The notes beneath the pieces are model-generated. The model was not told the DNA's origin. It was given only the letters and a program-made list of their open reading frames with translations, and did no database searches. Made by a program: the position numbers and the translations under genes. From a virus, in IMG/VR virus record IMGVR_UViG_3300027839_000918, positions 1 through 48,476 of that record: a stretch of DNA of 48,476 nt; one strand, written 5' to 3'. Below are positions 29,070 to 37,888 of this stretch, piece by piece; the first letter of the stretch is position 1; each line of letters begins with the position of its first letter.

Positions 29070-30056
29070 ATGACCTATAACGATTTAATGGTTGTTCTCT
29101 CGAGATTGGGTGTTGCTACCGATTCGATAAGTGCATCACGCCCAAATCAGGTATTGATTCCGTGTGTGCTTGCTAAGTGGATGCACAAGAGCGGTAGCGA
29201 TTCGCACCCTTCGCTAAGCATCCGATACGGCGATGCCGACAAATGGACCGTTTTCAAATGCTTTGCATGTAAGGAGCAGGGGCGACTATGGGAACTTGTA
29301 GACTCTGTGGGCCAATTTACAAACGATTCCGAAATAAAAAATCTATCATTACAACTTGTCGAATCCGATAAGCCTAGCCTTTCTGCTAGATTCTCGAGCA
29401 TGTCCGAATCGTTTGACGATTGGTTTAGATCGACACCCGATGGCATCGCTCGTACTTTAGATGAATTTATATTGGAAAGATTTAAGGTGGCCTACAGCGA
29501 AGAAGTTGCAAGACTTTATTTGCAAAGTCGCAAAGTCGATGAAAAATTGGCGACCCTGTTTGACATAAGATACGATCCACGATCTAACCGTGTGTTATTT
29601 CCGGTGAGAAATAAAAACAAAGAGTTGGTTGGCGCGGTAGGTCGATTACTTGGGGAAGGTGAACCGCGCTATTGGAATTATTTAGGATTCCCCGCCGGCA
29701 ATACACTAGGGGGCATCGAAAAATTGACAACCAATTCCACGTTAATTGTTGTGGAAGGATTTTTTGATTTACTAAGGTGTTATCAATGGGCATCCGACAA
29801 CAACGCCGATGTGGTATGCACGTGGCGTGCTGAAATTTCAAAAACTCAAGCGGGCATCTTGGCAGGACTTGATAAAAATATTCAATGTTGGTATGACCAA
29901 GATGAGGCAGGTTATCGCGGATTCGATGTTATGAAAAAATCCCTAACGGGAGTCTACGGATTGAAACGGGCTAATTGGCCCGAAGCAATAGACGTAGGGG
30001 CAATGTCCCCAAAAAAGTTTGCATCAATTTTTGAATCTCTTAAAGGAGAAATCTAA
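29070..30056 (+). CDS. DNA primase with zinc-binding and TOPRIM domains
   Basis: 328 residues. The N-terminal region has C32, H39/H46 and C64-x2-C67 (FKCFACKEQGRLWELV), a CHC2-like zinc site. The TOPRIM part has LIVVEGFFDLLRCYQW with the catalytic Glu and CWYDQDEAGYRGFD with the D-x-D motif. Length and order resemble short phage primases without a helicase domain. It makes primers for the replisome encoded around it. Confidence 0.8.
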   Translation: MTYNDLMVVLSRLGVATDSISASRPNQVLIPCVLAKWMHKSGSDSHPSLSIRYGDADKWTVFKCFACKEQGRLWELVDSVGQFTNDSEIKNLSLQLVESDKPSLSARFSSMSESFDDWFRSTPDGIARTLDEFILERFKVAYSEEVARLYLQSRKVDEKLATLFDIRYDPRSNRVLFPVRNKNKELVGAVGRLLGEGEPRYWNYLGFPAGNTLGGIEKLTTNSTLIVVEGFFDLLRCYQWASDNNADVVCTWRAEISKTQAGILAGLDKNIQCWYDQDEAGYRGFDVMKKSLTGVYGLKRANWPEAIDVGAMSPKKFASIFESLKGEI

Positions 30057-30764
30057 ATGGCGAAGAAGAAAAAAAAAGCAACTTCCAAACCGTGGGAAGT
30101 AAGTGATGGCGGTTTAGTTGGAAGCGATCTCGGTAGCGATACCGTTAAAAGAGCGGGCAGCGTAACATCTAGATTTTGGTTACCCAAAGGCGAGGAGCGC
30201 CGGATTATTTTTTTAACCGAAGGTGATTCGGCCCGAAAAATTTGGGAACATCAAGTACGGGTGAGCGGTGATTGGCGCAACTGGTTTACTTCGTTGGATT
30301 GGTGTGGGATTAGTCCCGATCCTCTCAAAGACTTTGCGGAAGAAACCGGGATGTTTAAGCGGTACAATGCTTATGTATTTACGATCATCGACACTCACGA
30401 ATTTACAGACCGACAAGGTAACAAACGGAAGAATCTAAAAAAACTTTTACTAGCTAAACGAGATACCGCCGAAATACTAAAACGGTTGTACTTAAAGCGA
30501 GTTGAAAACGAAGAAGGGCTTATGGGCGCTATGTTCGATGTGTATAGGACCAATTCTGATAAGTCTGCTTCGGTTGGCGAGCAATTCGAGTTTGTAAAAA
30601 TGGTAGACCTTAGCGGGTTAGACGATACCGATGAATACGATTACAGTGAAATCTTTGAACCTCAACCGGATCGTGTAGCCGAAGTTGCCGCGCAACTACG
30701 GCGTGAAAATGGATTAGAGGAAACTGCTTCCCCTGAAGGTACGAAGGCCAAAGTAAAATATTAA
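30057..30764 (+). CDS. Probable single-stranded DNA-binding protein
   Basis: 235 residues, ATG directly after the primase stop. A basic N-terminus, a central beta-rich region (SRFWLPKGEERRIIFLTEG, YNAYVFTIIDTHEFTDRQGNKRKNLKKLLLAKRDTAEILKRL) and an acidic segment towards the C-terminus (DLSGLDDTDEYDYSEIFE) fit the general plan of phage gp32/gp2.5-like proteins. Placement between primase and polymerase supports it. The family is not certain. Confidence 0.5.
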   Translation: MAKKKKKATSKPWEVSDGGLVGSDLGSDTVKRAGSVTSRFWLPKGEERRIIFLTEGDSARKIWEHQVRVSGDWRNWFTSLDWCGISPDPLKDFAEETGMFKRYNAYVFTIIDTHEFTDRQGNKRKNLKKLLLAKRDTAEILKRLYLKRVENEEGLMGAMFDVYRTNSDKSASVGEQFEFVKMVDLSGLDDTDEYDYSEIFEPQPDRVAEVAAQLRRENGLEETASPEGTKAKVKY

Positions 30765-30778
30765 AGGGCCTTTTAGGC

Positions 30779-30847
30779 GGGGTGGGGTAACGTAGCGATA
30801 AAGCGTTAGGAATTGGATTTACGCCCAATTCGCTCCACCCCTTTTTT
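30779..30847 (+). terminator. Three-way-junction terminator in front of the DNA polymerase gene
   Basis: Outer stem GGGGTGGGG (30779-30787) with CTCCACCCC (30833-30841), one G-U pair. Inside are two hairpins: TAACG (30788-30792) with CGTTA (30804-30808), and GAATTGG (30810-30816) with CCAATTC (30825-30831). Single G residues join the arms. Six T follow. The polymerase binding site GGAGGA begins only 8 nt later, so no separate promoter fits between. Confidence 0.75.
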
Positions 30848-30865
30848 ATGTCACGGAGGATATCT

Positions 30866-32713
30866 ATGCGCAATGATTTTGTGAAAAATGCGATTGCTTA
30901 CGGTTCATTTGCTTTCGATATTGAACATCCCCCAGAGTTAAATATACACGGCAGCAATTTTAGGTTATCGGGTATTTCTTTTGCTACTTCTGGCATTTCT
31001 TTTTATGAAAAAAACATAGAACGTGCGCTAGGTTATTTGGATGAGTTGTTTGCTACCGATGCCGAGTGCGTAGCATGGAATGGTAAGTATGATTTGAAAG
31101 GCATTCACCAAATTGGGTTTTCCAAGTATCCGAAAAAATTAGTCGATCCTATGGTAGCGCTTAATTTATTAGACGATAACCGAACGCCTCACGAATTAGG
31201 ATTAAAACCTGTTACCTACGATTTGTTTGGGCATAAAATGTCCAATTACGAAGAAGCGTGGGCACACGGTGAAAATTCCGCCGAGTTTTCAAAATATGCA
31301 GCGGAAGATTCTTATTGGACGTTACGTGCTTGGGATTACATGAAACCAAAGTTAGAGGAGCAATCCTTATTAAAATTGTTTGAACGAATTTTGATGCCCG
31401 CAGCCATCGTGTTTACGGACATGGAACGTGCAGGGATTGGGTGGGACTTGCAAGGCGCAAAAAAATTACTACGTGGTTTTCAAATTTTACGGCGAGAGAA
31501 GGAAGAAGAAATCTACTCAGAAATTGGGGAATTAAATATAGATTCGGGGGACCAACTAGCGAAAAGGTTGTTTAACGAATTGGGGTATTCAACCAGCGGT
31601 TTAGAGATGACAAAAAGTGGTAAACGATATTCAGTAGATGCAAAAGCTATGGACAAATTGGCGAAGCGTTTTCCAGTCTGCGAAAAAATTAGAACGTATC
31701 GAACCGCAACGAAAATGATTGGAACATATATCGAACCGCTAACGCGGATGCACTTAGCAGACCCTATGGGGAGAGTACACCCTACCTACTGGTTGGTGTC
31801 GTCTACCGGCAGGGTACGATGTGAAAAACCAAACTTTCAAAATATACCTAAGTGGCTAACGAAGAAAAAAGAATTTTCGCACTTGTCTATTCGTGGGAAC
31901 ATCGTGCCGGCAGAAGGTAGAAAATTAGTTATAGCGGATTTTTCACAAATTGAATTACGATTAGTGGCGCACGTTACAAAAGATAAAAAGTTTTTACACG
32001 CTTATCAATCGTGGAAGTGCCAAGAGTGTAACAACGAAGGCGTATCGACTTCTATTTTGCATCGTTGCCCCGCTTGCGATTCGTTTGAAAATGAAAAGCA
32101 CGGATTCTGGCATGGTTTAGATATTCATCAGCAGACTACTGACATGGTTCCTGCATTGGGGGGCGACCGGCAAAAAGGAAAGACCGCAAATTTTGCTTTA
32201 GTGTATTGCGCCACCGCTTTTCGGTTGTCTTATGAATACCCCGAATTTACGAAGCGACAATGGCAGGAGGTGATAGACCAATATTTTAATAAACATACCG
32301 GGTACGCTGGGGTCCATAGATGGCACCAACAGATGCAAGGCGTGCTGCACAGGAAAGGGGTTTGCGTTGATATATTTGGACGGCGGCGCCGGCTTAACAA
32401 GCACCAAATAAACGGAAATCCTAAACATGCACTTAATCAAATTGTGAATTTTTCGCCTCAGTCCAGCGCTTGTGGGGTCATGTTGTTATCGATGGTGAAA
32501 ATGCGAGAATCATTTTTGGAAAAGGGGTTATGGATGAACGGGGTATGGCCACAAAATATGGTTCACGATGAGGTTGTGTTGGAAGTTGACGAATCAAAAG
32601 TAGACGTTGCAGTAGACATCACCCGTTTACACATGGAAAATTGTGTAGACCTTGTGGTGCCTATTCGCGCCGATATAGATGTGTCGAATAGATGGGTGGA
32701 ATCCGGAGAATGA
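30866..32713 (+). CDS. DNA polymerase, family A, with 3'-5' exonuclease
   Basis: 615 residues from the ATG at 30866, 5 nt after GGAGGA; an upstream in-frame ATG at 30848 lies before this site. The exonuclease domain is intact by motif: D-x-E in FAFDIEHPP, N-x3-D in WNGKYD, and Y-x3-D in KYAAEDSYW. Polymerase motif A is DFSQIELRLVAHV, motif B RQKGKTANFALVYCAT, motif C VHDEVVLEVDE. Two oddities: the Gly usually after the motif B Tyr is Cys, and a zinc ribbon C-x2-C-x12-C-x2-C (C385, C388, C401, C404) is inserted between motifs A and B. It is the replicative polymerase of the module. Confidence 0.9.
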   Translation: MRNDFVKNAIAYGSFAFDIEHPPELNIHGSNFRLSGISFATSGISFYEKNIERALGYLDELFATDAECVAWNGKYDLKGIHQIGFSKYPKKLVDPMVALNLLDDNRTPHELGLKPVTYDLFGHKMSNYEEAWAHGENSAEFSKYAAEDSYWTLRAWDYMKPKLEEQSLLKLFERILMPAAIVFTDMERAGIGWDLQGAKKLLRGFQILRREKEEEIYSEIGELNIDSGDQLAKRLFNELGYSTSGLEMTKSGKRYSVDAKAMDKLAKRFPVCEKIRTYRTATKMIGTYIEPLTRMHLADPMGRVHPTYWLVSSTGRVRCEKPNFQNIPKWLTKKKEFSHLSIRGNIVPAEGRKLVIADFSQIELRLVAHVTKDKKFLHAYQSWKCQECNNEGVSTSILHRCPACDSFENEKHGFWHGLDIHQQTTDMVPALGGDRQKGKTANFALVYCATAFRLSYEYPEFTKRQWQEVIDQYFNKHTGYAGVHRWHQQMQGVLHRKGVCVDIFGRRRRLNKHQINGNPKHALNQIVNFSPQSSACGVMLLSMVKMRESFLEKGLWMNGVWPQNMVHDEVVLEVDESKVDVAVDITRLHMENCVDLVVPIRADIDVSNRWVESGE

Positions 32714-34074
32714 AAATAGCACGATTGAATCGTCTTTTGTGGGTACCAACTAGGACAGTAGATGTGCCAAGTATTAAAGCAGACACCACGGTAGTAACTA
32801 CTAAACCCCATATTGGAAAACCGCGCAAAGTAAGCCTACACGAAATTAAAAACTTTGATGAAGAACAATGGCTAGGTGTCCCACGTAGTTGGGGACTTCA
32901 ACAGGCTTGGTTAGAACATAACATTGTGGATGAAACTGTTTTCCGTAGCCGAGGTTGGCCTGCTATATCTATCGAAAAATATTGGTCGGGGCAGGAGGAT
33001 TCGATAAATGCAATTACTAAAAGTTTTACAGGGGGAACTTTAGGGGCGTTGCTTGAGGCACCTTGTGGATCGGGAAAAACTTTGATGGGTTTGGCGGTAG
33101 CCGCTAATTTGAATACACCTGTTTTAGTTGTCGTGCATAAAGAAGATTTAGCGCACCAATGGCAAAAAACAGCAAAGCGCTGTTTTGGTGCCGTGGATAT
33201 TGGGCATATTCAGCGCGACAAATGGAGTTTCATGGGCAAGCATCTAGTAACAGCAACCGCTCAGACTTTGTATTCTCGCCGACACAAACTACCAAAAAAG
33301 TTTATCGATTCATTTGGTCTGGTTATTTATGACGAAGGCCACCGATATCCCGCAGAAACTTTTGAACACGTTTTACGGATGATGCCCGCAGCGCATAGGT
33401 TAGCCGTGTCGGCTACGTGGCGCAGAAAAGACGGGTTGGAATGCGTGTGGGATTGGCACGTAGGCCGGGTTGAATGGCGCACAGCATCTACAAGGCTTGT
33501 GGGGGAATACGCACAAGTTAAATGGGAAACTAACCTCTACGACAAAATGTTTTTGCAGTACGGGAGGATATCCCATACCCAGTGGGTAACAGCAATTTCT
33601 GAAAATGATAAATACAACGCATGGTTGGCAGACGAATTAACCAGAGGTGCCGAAGTTGGTCGGCGTGTATTGTGTGTAAGTGATAGGGTTGCACACTTAC
33701 AAAATTTACAACATAGAATTCTTGGGAAGGGGCTTGGCGTGACGGTGGGGTTGTATGTAGGGTCAACGGATAAAAAGAAATTAACAATTCACGAATTAGA
33801 AGCAGCTAAGCAATGCGACATAATTTTGGCTACTTACGGAATGATGAGCGAGGGTACTGATATTCCTGCTTTAGACACTTTGTTTATCGGTACGCCTCGA
33901 GTGGATGTAGAGCAAGTGGTAGGGAGGATACAAAGGCACAAGGATGGGAAAAGAAGACTGCTCGTTGTTGACCCAGTTTTCCAAACCAGATACATGAATG
34001 CTTTATGGTATAAGCGACAGCGAATTTACAAACGTCTTGACTTCACGGAGCATCTATCTAATGAAAAAAGCTAA
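32710..34074 (+). CDS. SF2 DNA helicase (UvsW/DEAD-like)
   Basis: 454 residues; ATGA overlap with the polymerase gene. Motif I is EAPCGSGKTLMG, followed by VLVVVHKEDLAHQW (Ia), VIYDEGHRYPAETF (II, DEGH), LAVSATWRRKDG (III) and EGTDIPALDTLFIGTPRVDVEQVVGRIQRH (V-VI). This order is that of SF2 helicases such as UvsW or RadD-like proteins, which act on forks and recombination intermediates. Located with RecA and RusA genes. Confidence 0.85.
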   Translation: MKIARLNRLLWVPTRTVDVPSIKADTTVVTTKPHIGKPRKVSLHEIKNFDEEQWLGVPRSWGLQQAWLEHNIVDETVFRSRGWPAISIEKYWSGQEDSINAITKSFTGGTLGALLEAPCGSGKTLMGLAVAANLNTPVLVVVHKEDLAHQWQKTAKRCFGAVDIGHIQRDKWSFMGKHLVTATAQTLYSRRHKLPKKFIDSFGLVIYDEGHRYPAETFEHVLRMMPAAHRLAVSATWRRKDGLECVWDWHVGRVEWRTASTRLVGEYAQVKWETNLYDKMFLQYGRISHTQWVTAISENDKYNAWLADELTRGAEVGRRVLCVSDRVAHLQNLQHRILGKGLGVTVGLYVGSTDKKKLTIHELEAAKQCDIILATYGMMSEGTDIPALDTLFIGTPRVDVEQVVGRIQRHKDGKRRLLVVDPVFQTRYMNALWYKRQRIYKRLDFTEHLSNEKS

Positions 34075-34465
34075 ACCTAAATCAACGGTGGCGAGGAAAA
34101 AAACAACCTCACCGAAACGACAAACATCTAAGGATCGAAAATTGGTGCCCGCGCAAATTGTGGTGTCAAAAATGTATAAAGATCGGGGGATTGTAACCCA
34201 AGAGGAAGGGGGCATCACTGAAAATATAAACATCGCACCTTTGGTACCCGATACCCCGGTTTGCAGCGTGGAGTATGCTTCGCAAATGACCGTTAATCTT
34301 GGGAACTTTGAATCGGTACAATGTCGGGTAGGTGTGACTCTGCCTGCATACCTAGAAGAAGCAGAGGAGGCATTTCAAGTGGCTCAAAGTTTTGTAGACA
34401 ACAGATTAACGCGGGTTGTAAACGAGATAAAAGACTATAGAGAAAAAGCGCGGGGGGCAGAATGA
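34061..34465 (+). CDS. Conserved hypothetical phage protein
   Basis: 134 residues from the ATG at 34061 with GGAG about 10 nt upstream. A basic Lys/Thr-rich N-terminus (about 30 residues) leads to a domain with MTVNLGNFESVQCRVGVTLPAYLEEAEEAFQVAQSFVDNRL, a pattern I recall from phage replication and recombination modules without an assigned function. It overlaps the helicase end and the recA-like start. Confidence 0.55.
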   Translation: MKKAKPKSTVARKKTTSPKRQTSKDRKLVPAQIVVSKMYKDRGIVTQEEGGITENINIAPLVPDTPVCSVEYASQMTVNLGNFESVQCRVGVTLPAYLEEAEEAFQVAQSFVDNRLTRVVNEIKDYREKARGAE

Positions 34466-35538
34466 CCGTCTCCAGAAAAGTTTCTGACTTTATCGCCAAC
34501 GTAAATAAAACCTACGAAAGCACCATAGTTGAAGTAGGGGGAAAATTTGAAGCGTTGAATATTTCAAAATTTAGCAGCGGCATCTTGTCCCTTGATTGTG
34601 CGCTAGGTGGTGGGTGGCCTTATGGCCGGATTGGGATAATTGCCGGGATGGAAAGTACCGGAAAAACATTGACGGCAATAAAAGCTATGGCCGAGGTTCA
34701 AAAGTACGACCACGACACAAAATTACATAAAGATTTTGTAGACCCCAAAAAGTTTACACCGGGTAGCGCATTTTTTATCGATGTTGAAGGTTCGTTTGAT
34801 CCAGTGTGGGCAGCCGCAAATGGGTTTGATGACACCCACCACGTAGTCGCACGCCCTGAATACAGCGAGCAAGCAATAGATTTTGCAACTTCGGCTATTG
34901 AAGAAGGTTGCTTCGATTTAATCGTAGTTGATAGTATAGCCGCGCTGGCTCCCACAAAAGAACTCGAATCATCATCGGAAGATTGGCAAATGGGTTTAAG
35001 CGCCCGGCTTGTAAATAAAGCGATGAGGAAGTGGGTGGGGAAGCTGAACAAAGCGTCCACGATGTATGGCAGCGCACCTCTCGTTTTATGTCTCAATCAA
35101 TTCCGAATTAACATCGGGCAAATGTACGGCGACCCCCGAGTGTTACCGGGGGGGAAAGGCCAAAGGTTTGCTGCTTCTATCATTCTGTATATGAAATCGC
35201 CCAATTATCAAGATTCAAAAGAAAAAGAATTGTCGCAAGTAAAATTATCGGGAGTAGTTGAAAAAAACAAAGTTGCAATTCCGAATCAAAATTACACGTT
35301 TGGTTTGTATTTGAAGGATGAGGAATTGGCATCGATTGGCGATATCGACAATTTAAAACAAATGCAATCGTTAGGAAAAAAATACGGTTTAATTGTAGTG
35401 GAAGGTGGGAAAGTGAAATTTGGCGAACATACATTTAAAACACAAAAAGCACTTATGGAAAAAATAGGTACCGAACCAGATTTATATCGTTCAATGTGGC
35501 GATCAATTGTAAAAGCGGCCACCGGGAGTATCATATAA
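34462..35538 (+). CDS. RecA/UvsX-like recombinase
   Basis: 358 residues; ATGA overlap with the preceding gene. Walker A GMESTGKT at residues 62-69, FFIDVEGSFDPVWA, Walker B FDLIVVDSIAALAP, and APLVLCLNQFRINIGQMYGDPRVLPGGKGQRFAAS matching the RecA L1/L2 region. Length is close to RecA (about 350). It should form strand-exchange filaments in phage recombination and repair. Confidence 0.85.
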   Translation: MTVSRKVSDFIANVNKTYESTIVEVGGKFEALNISKFSSGILSLDCALGGGWPYGRIGIIAGMESTGKTLTAIKAMAEVQKYDHDTKLHKDFVDPKKFTPGSAFFIDVEGSFDPVWAAANGFDDTHHVVARPEYSEQAIDFATSAIEEGCFDLIVVDSIAALAPTKELESSSEDWQMGLSARLVNKAMRKWVGKLNKASTMYGSAPLVLCLNQFRINIGQMYGDPRVLPGGKGQRFAASIILYMKSPNYQDSKEKELSQVKLSGVVEKNKVAIPNQNYTFGLYLKDEELASIGDIDNLKQMQSLGKKYGLIVVEGGKVKFGEHTFKTQKALMEKIGTEPDLYRSMWRSIVKAATGSII

Positions 35539-36281
35539 TGGCTTACCCACGATTAACTATTGCCCTATCGACTTATGCAACTAATGTTTATGTCGCCAGT
35601 CGATTGCTCGAGTGCATTCGCTCGTTAGAAGCAAGCGGCTTTCCGGGCAGGATTATAGTGGTAGATGACGGATCGAAAGAAAGGCGAAGGGTACGCACAC
35701 TTACAGCCTCATCGGAGCATTCCACCGAACCCGCCAGAACCATGCCGGTTGAATTGTATCAACGAAGTGAAAACGGGGGCATAGCTCGGTGCAAAAATAG
35801 CTGCCTCAAACTTATCGAGGAGGAACCCTACGAAATTGGATTTCTAGCTAATGATGATTTGATTTTTTTTCGTGATTGGTGGGTACCTTATGTGGATGCA
35901 ATACGGATTACAAAGCACCCCCATTTTTGCTGGTCAGATCATACAAAGGGAACGGCTGCATTTAAATTAAATGAATGTGTGGTGTATAAGACGCGCCAAT
36001 TGGATGGTCATTTGATGACGTTTACCCCTCAAGTTATTCAAAAGGTTGGAGGATTTCAGGTGTGCGATTCTAAATGGGGATGGTCACACAAACCGTGGAC
36101 AGATCGAATCAACAGAAAATTCTTTCCGTCAATCAAAAAAGGTCACGGGTTAGATGTGGAAGGTTCTAACAAGGTGGTTTGTTTGCAGCATTCGCCTTCG
36201 GCTATAACTCCCCAAGAAAAAGCAGCCGGACGAAAAGTTAAAATCTTGGAGGAAAAAATGTATGTACCGTTGGAGGAATAA
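35538..36281 (+). CDS. Glycosyltransferase, GT2-like
   Basis: 247 residues from the ATG at 35538, overlapping the recA-like stop by one base. GT2 signatures are present: RLTIALSTYATNVYVASRLLECIRSL, GRIIVVDDGSKERR, ENGGIARCKNSCL and IGFLANDDLIFFRDW (D-D-L as the metal-binding motif). It sits away from the tail glycosyltransferases, inside the recombination module. Acceptor unknown. Confidence 0.8.
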   Translation: MAYPRLTIALSTYATNVYVASRLLECIRSLEASGFPGRIIVVDDGSKERRRVRTLTASSEHSTEPARTMPVELYQRSENGGIARCKNSCLKLIEEEPYEIGFLANDDLIFFRDWWVPYVDAIRITKHPHFCWSDHTKGTAAFKLNECVVYKTRQLDGHLMTFTPQVIQKVGGFQVCDSKWGWSHKPWTDRINRKFFPSIKKGHGLDVEGSNKVVCLQHSPSAITPQEKAAGRKVKILEEKMYVPLEE

Positions 36282-36283
36282 AC

Positions 36284-36649
36284 ATGGCAGCCGGGGACAA
36301 AAAACCTACTGCGCCCCAACTGGGGAATAAAAAGCATTCTTTGAAGTCGAGAACCCTAGCAAGTGAAAAAGCAAGTTCCAAAGAATTAGGGGGGAAGGTG
36401 CAGCCAGCCAGCGGTGCGGGGAAGGCACATAAAGGGGATATAAAGTTGGAACATTTTCTAATCGACAAGAAAGAAACTTCCGCGCAATCTATTTTGGTTC
36501 ACGGAAAAGACCTTACAAAAATAACCAGAGAAGCAGACGGGGAAGGCCGGACACCTGCCTTGCTAATTCAGCTTGAAGGCGTGCCGGCAACTGTTAGCAA
36601 CCAATGGGTGCTTTTACCTATCGCGAAATTTGCGGAGCTATTCAAATGA
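36284..36649 (+). CDS. Hypothetical protein with basic N-terminus
   Basis: 121 residues. The first about 55 residues are Lys, Ala, Ser and Gly-rich and likely disordered; the rest (LEHFLIDKKETSAQSILVHGKDLTKI ... LIQLEGVPATVSNQWVLLPIAKFAELFK) is a small folded part. Its stop overlaps the start of the nuclease gene (ATGA). No family recognised. Confidence 0.5.
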   Translation: MAAGDKKPTAPQLGNKKHSLKSRTLASEKASSKELGGKVQPASGAGKAHKGDIKLEHFLIDKKETSAQSILVHGKDLTKITREADGEGRTPALLIQLEGVPATVSNQWVLLPIAKFAELFK

Positions 36650-37659
36650 CTATATCGAAACTTTTGCATGACATGGATGAAACGCGGAAAAAAGAAAAAG
36701 ACCCTGCACGCTACAAGCATTTGACCAGCGCGGTAAAGTCTTGGATGAAAGCGTGGCCGGCGCAATCAACTTATACGGATGTTTTGCGAGCAAGCCAACT
36801 TTACTTTTTATGCCCCCGAGAATTTGTTTTAAATTATTGGCAACCTAAAGATAATCGTGACTTCAACTACAAATCTTATTTGATGATGACCACGGGAACA
36901 CACCTGCACCATTACATACAAAATTATGTTTTAGGTCCGATGGGTGTGCTGTGGGGCAACTGGGTTTTAACACACAAAAAGCATACGCAAACAGGATTCC
37001 ACCCTGCCCCAAAAAAAGCACTACAGACCATCTGTAAACAAGGTAATTTACCGTGGGCATATGAAGAACTCGATTTTTATGACGAAGGGTATCGCATCGC
37101 TGGGCATATCGACGGTCAACTAGATTTGGCGCGTATCGATTGGTTGCATCATAACTCGGATAAGATGAAAGAAAATCCCGAAGCAGCGTTGCGGGAAATG
37201 AAGAAAATTCCTACCGATGAACGGAACCTAATCAATCTTGAAATAAAAACGTGCGGTTCTTGGGTGTTTGAAAATCTTGTAGACTCAAAGTCAATTCCCG
37301 AGTATTATAAAATGCAAGCCGAAATATATCAGCACGCAACCGGAGTACACAAAACCGCGTTTTGGTACATAAATCGGGACACGATGGACAGCAAGATTAT
37401 TTTGTATGATTACAGCGGGAATTGGTGGAAAGACGCAACTCGCAAGGCAAAAATCGTATGGCAATCAATACGGGATGAGACGTTGCCTATATCGGGTATG
37501 GCGTGCCACACACCGAAGGATAAACGCGCTAAGGATTGTGCGTTTCGTACACCATGTTTTGATGAAATGGACTTCTCCGAATATGTCAGAAAAGGGAAAG
37601 AACAAGCCGAATCGGAGGGACGAAAACTTCTCGATCTTTCCCGCCACACGTTCGATTAA
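36646..37659 (+). CDS. Cas4/RecB-like PD-(D/E)xK nuclease with probable Fe-S cluster
   Basis: 337 residues; ATG overlaps the previous stop, GGAG about 9 nt upstream. Core motifs: HH in GTHLHHYIQ, D in AGHIDGQLDL, E-x-K in INLEIKTC, and the Q-x3-Y type motif in YYKMQAEIYQ. One Cys in the N-terminal part (LCPREF, C56) and three at the end (C287, C298, C304) could bind a 4Fe-4S cluster as in Cas4 and AddB. There is no cas1 or cas2 gene in the window, so a role in phage recombination or DNA end processing is more likely than CRISPR adaptation. Confidence 0.75.
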   Translation: MTISKLLHDMDETRKKEKDPARYKHLTSAVKSWMKAWPAQSTYTDVLRASQLYFLCPREFVLNYWQPKDNRDFNYKSYLMMTTGTHLHHYIQNYVLGPMGVLWGNWVLTHKKHTQTGFHPAPKKALQTICKQGNLPWAYEELDFYDEGYRIAGHIDGQLDLARIDWLHHNSDKMKENPEAALREMKKIPTDERNLINLEIKTCGSWVFENLVDSKSIPEYYKMQAEIYQHATGVHKTAFWYINRDTMDSKIILYDYSGNWWKDATRKAKIVWQSIRDETLPISGMACHTPKDKRAKDCAFRTPCFDEMDFSEYVRKGKEQAESEGRKLLDLSRHTFD

Positions 37660-37888
37660 CGTAAGCGTAGATCACAATATAAGCATCACAAATTTAAAGG
37701 CGGGTTTGGCATATCATTTTTCTCTCGAGAATCAGCAGTGCAGCGAAGGCATTTACAAATCACGGAGTAGGATTAAAATTGATCGCGACGAATGGTTACT
37801 AAAACTTTCGGATGGAACTTTAATTTTAGAAAGCCAGATTATCGCCATTCGCTGTATTGTATTCCACCAAATGCCAAAAAATGAGTGA
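37583..37888 (+). CDS. Hypothetical protein between nuclease and resolvase genes
   Basis: 101 residues from the ATG at 37583, overlapping the nuclease gene by 77 nt. No good binding site is visible, so the start is uncertain. The part after the nuclease stop (ISITNLKAGLAYHFSL ... RDEWLLKLSDGTLILESQIIAI) has normal protein character and fills the only gap before the resolvase start, so I keep it as a gene. Confidence 0.4.
   Translation: MSEKGKNKPNRRDENFSIFPATRSINVSVDHNISITNLKAGLAYHFSLENQQCSEGIYKSRSRIKIDRDEWLLKLSDGTLILESQIIAIRCIVFHQMPKNE

Noticed and set aside
30779-30847. tRNA or tmRNA candidate
   Set aside because: It folds as a three-way junction without anticodon arm, T-loop (GGTTC type) or CCA end, and a T run follows; a terminator is the better explanation.
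37406-37582. Upstream extension of the gene at 37583
   Set aside because: This part overlaps the nuclease gene's Fe-S region in another frame and has an unlikely Arg/His-rich composition.
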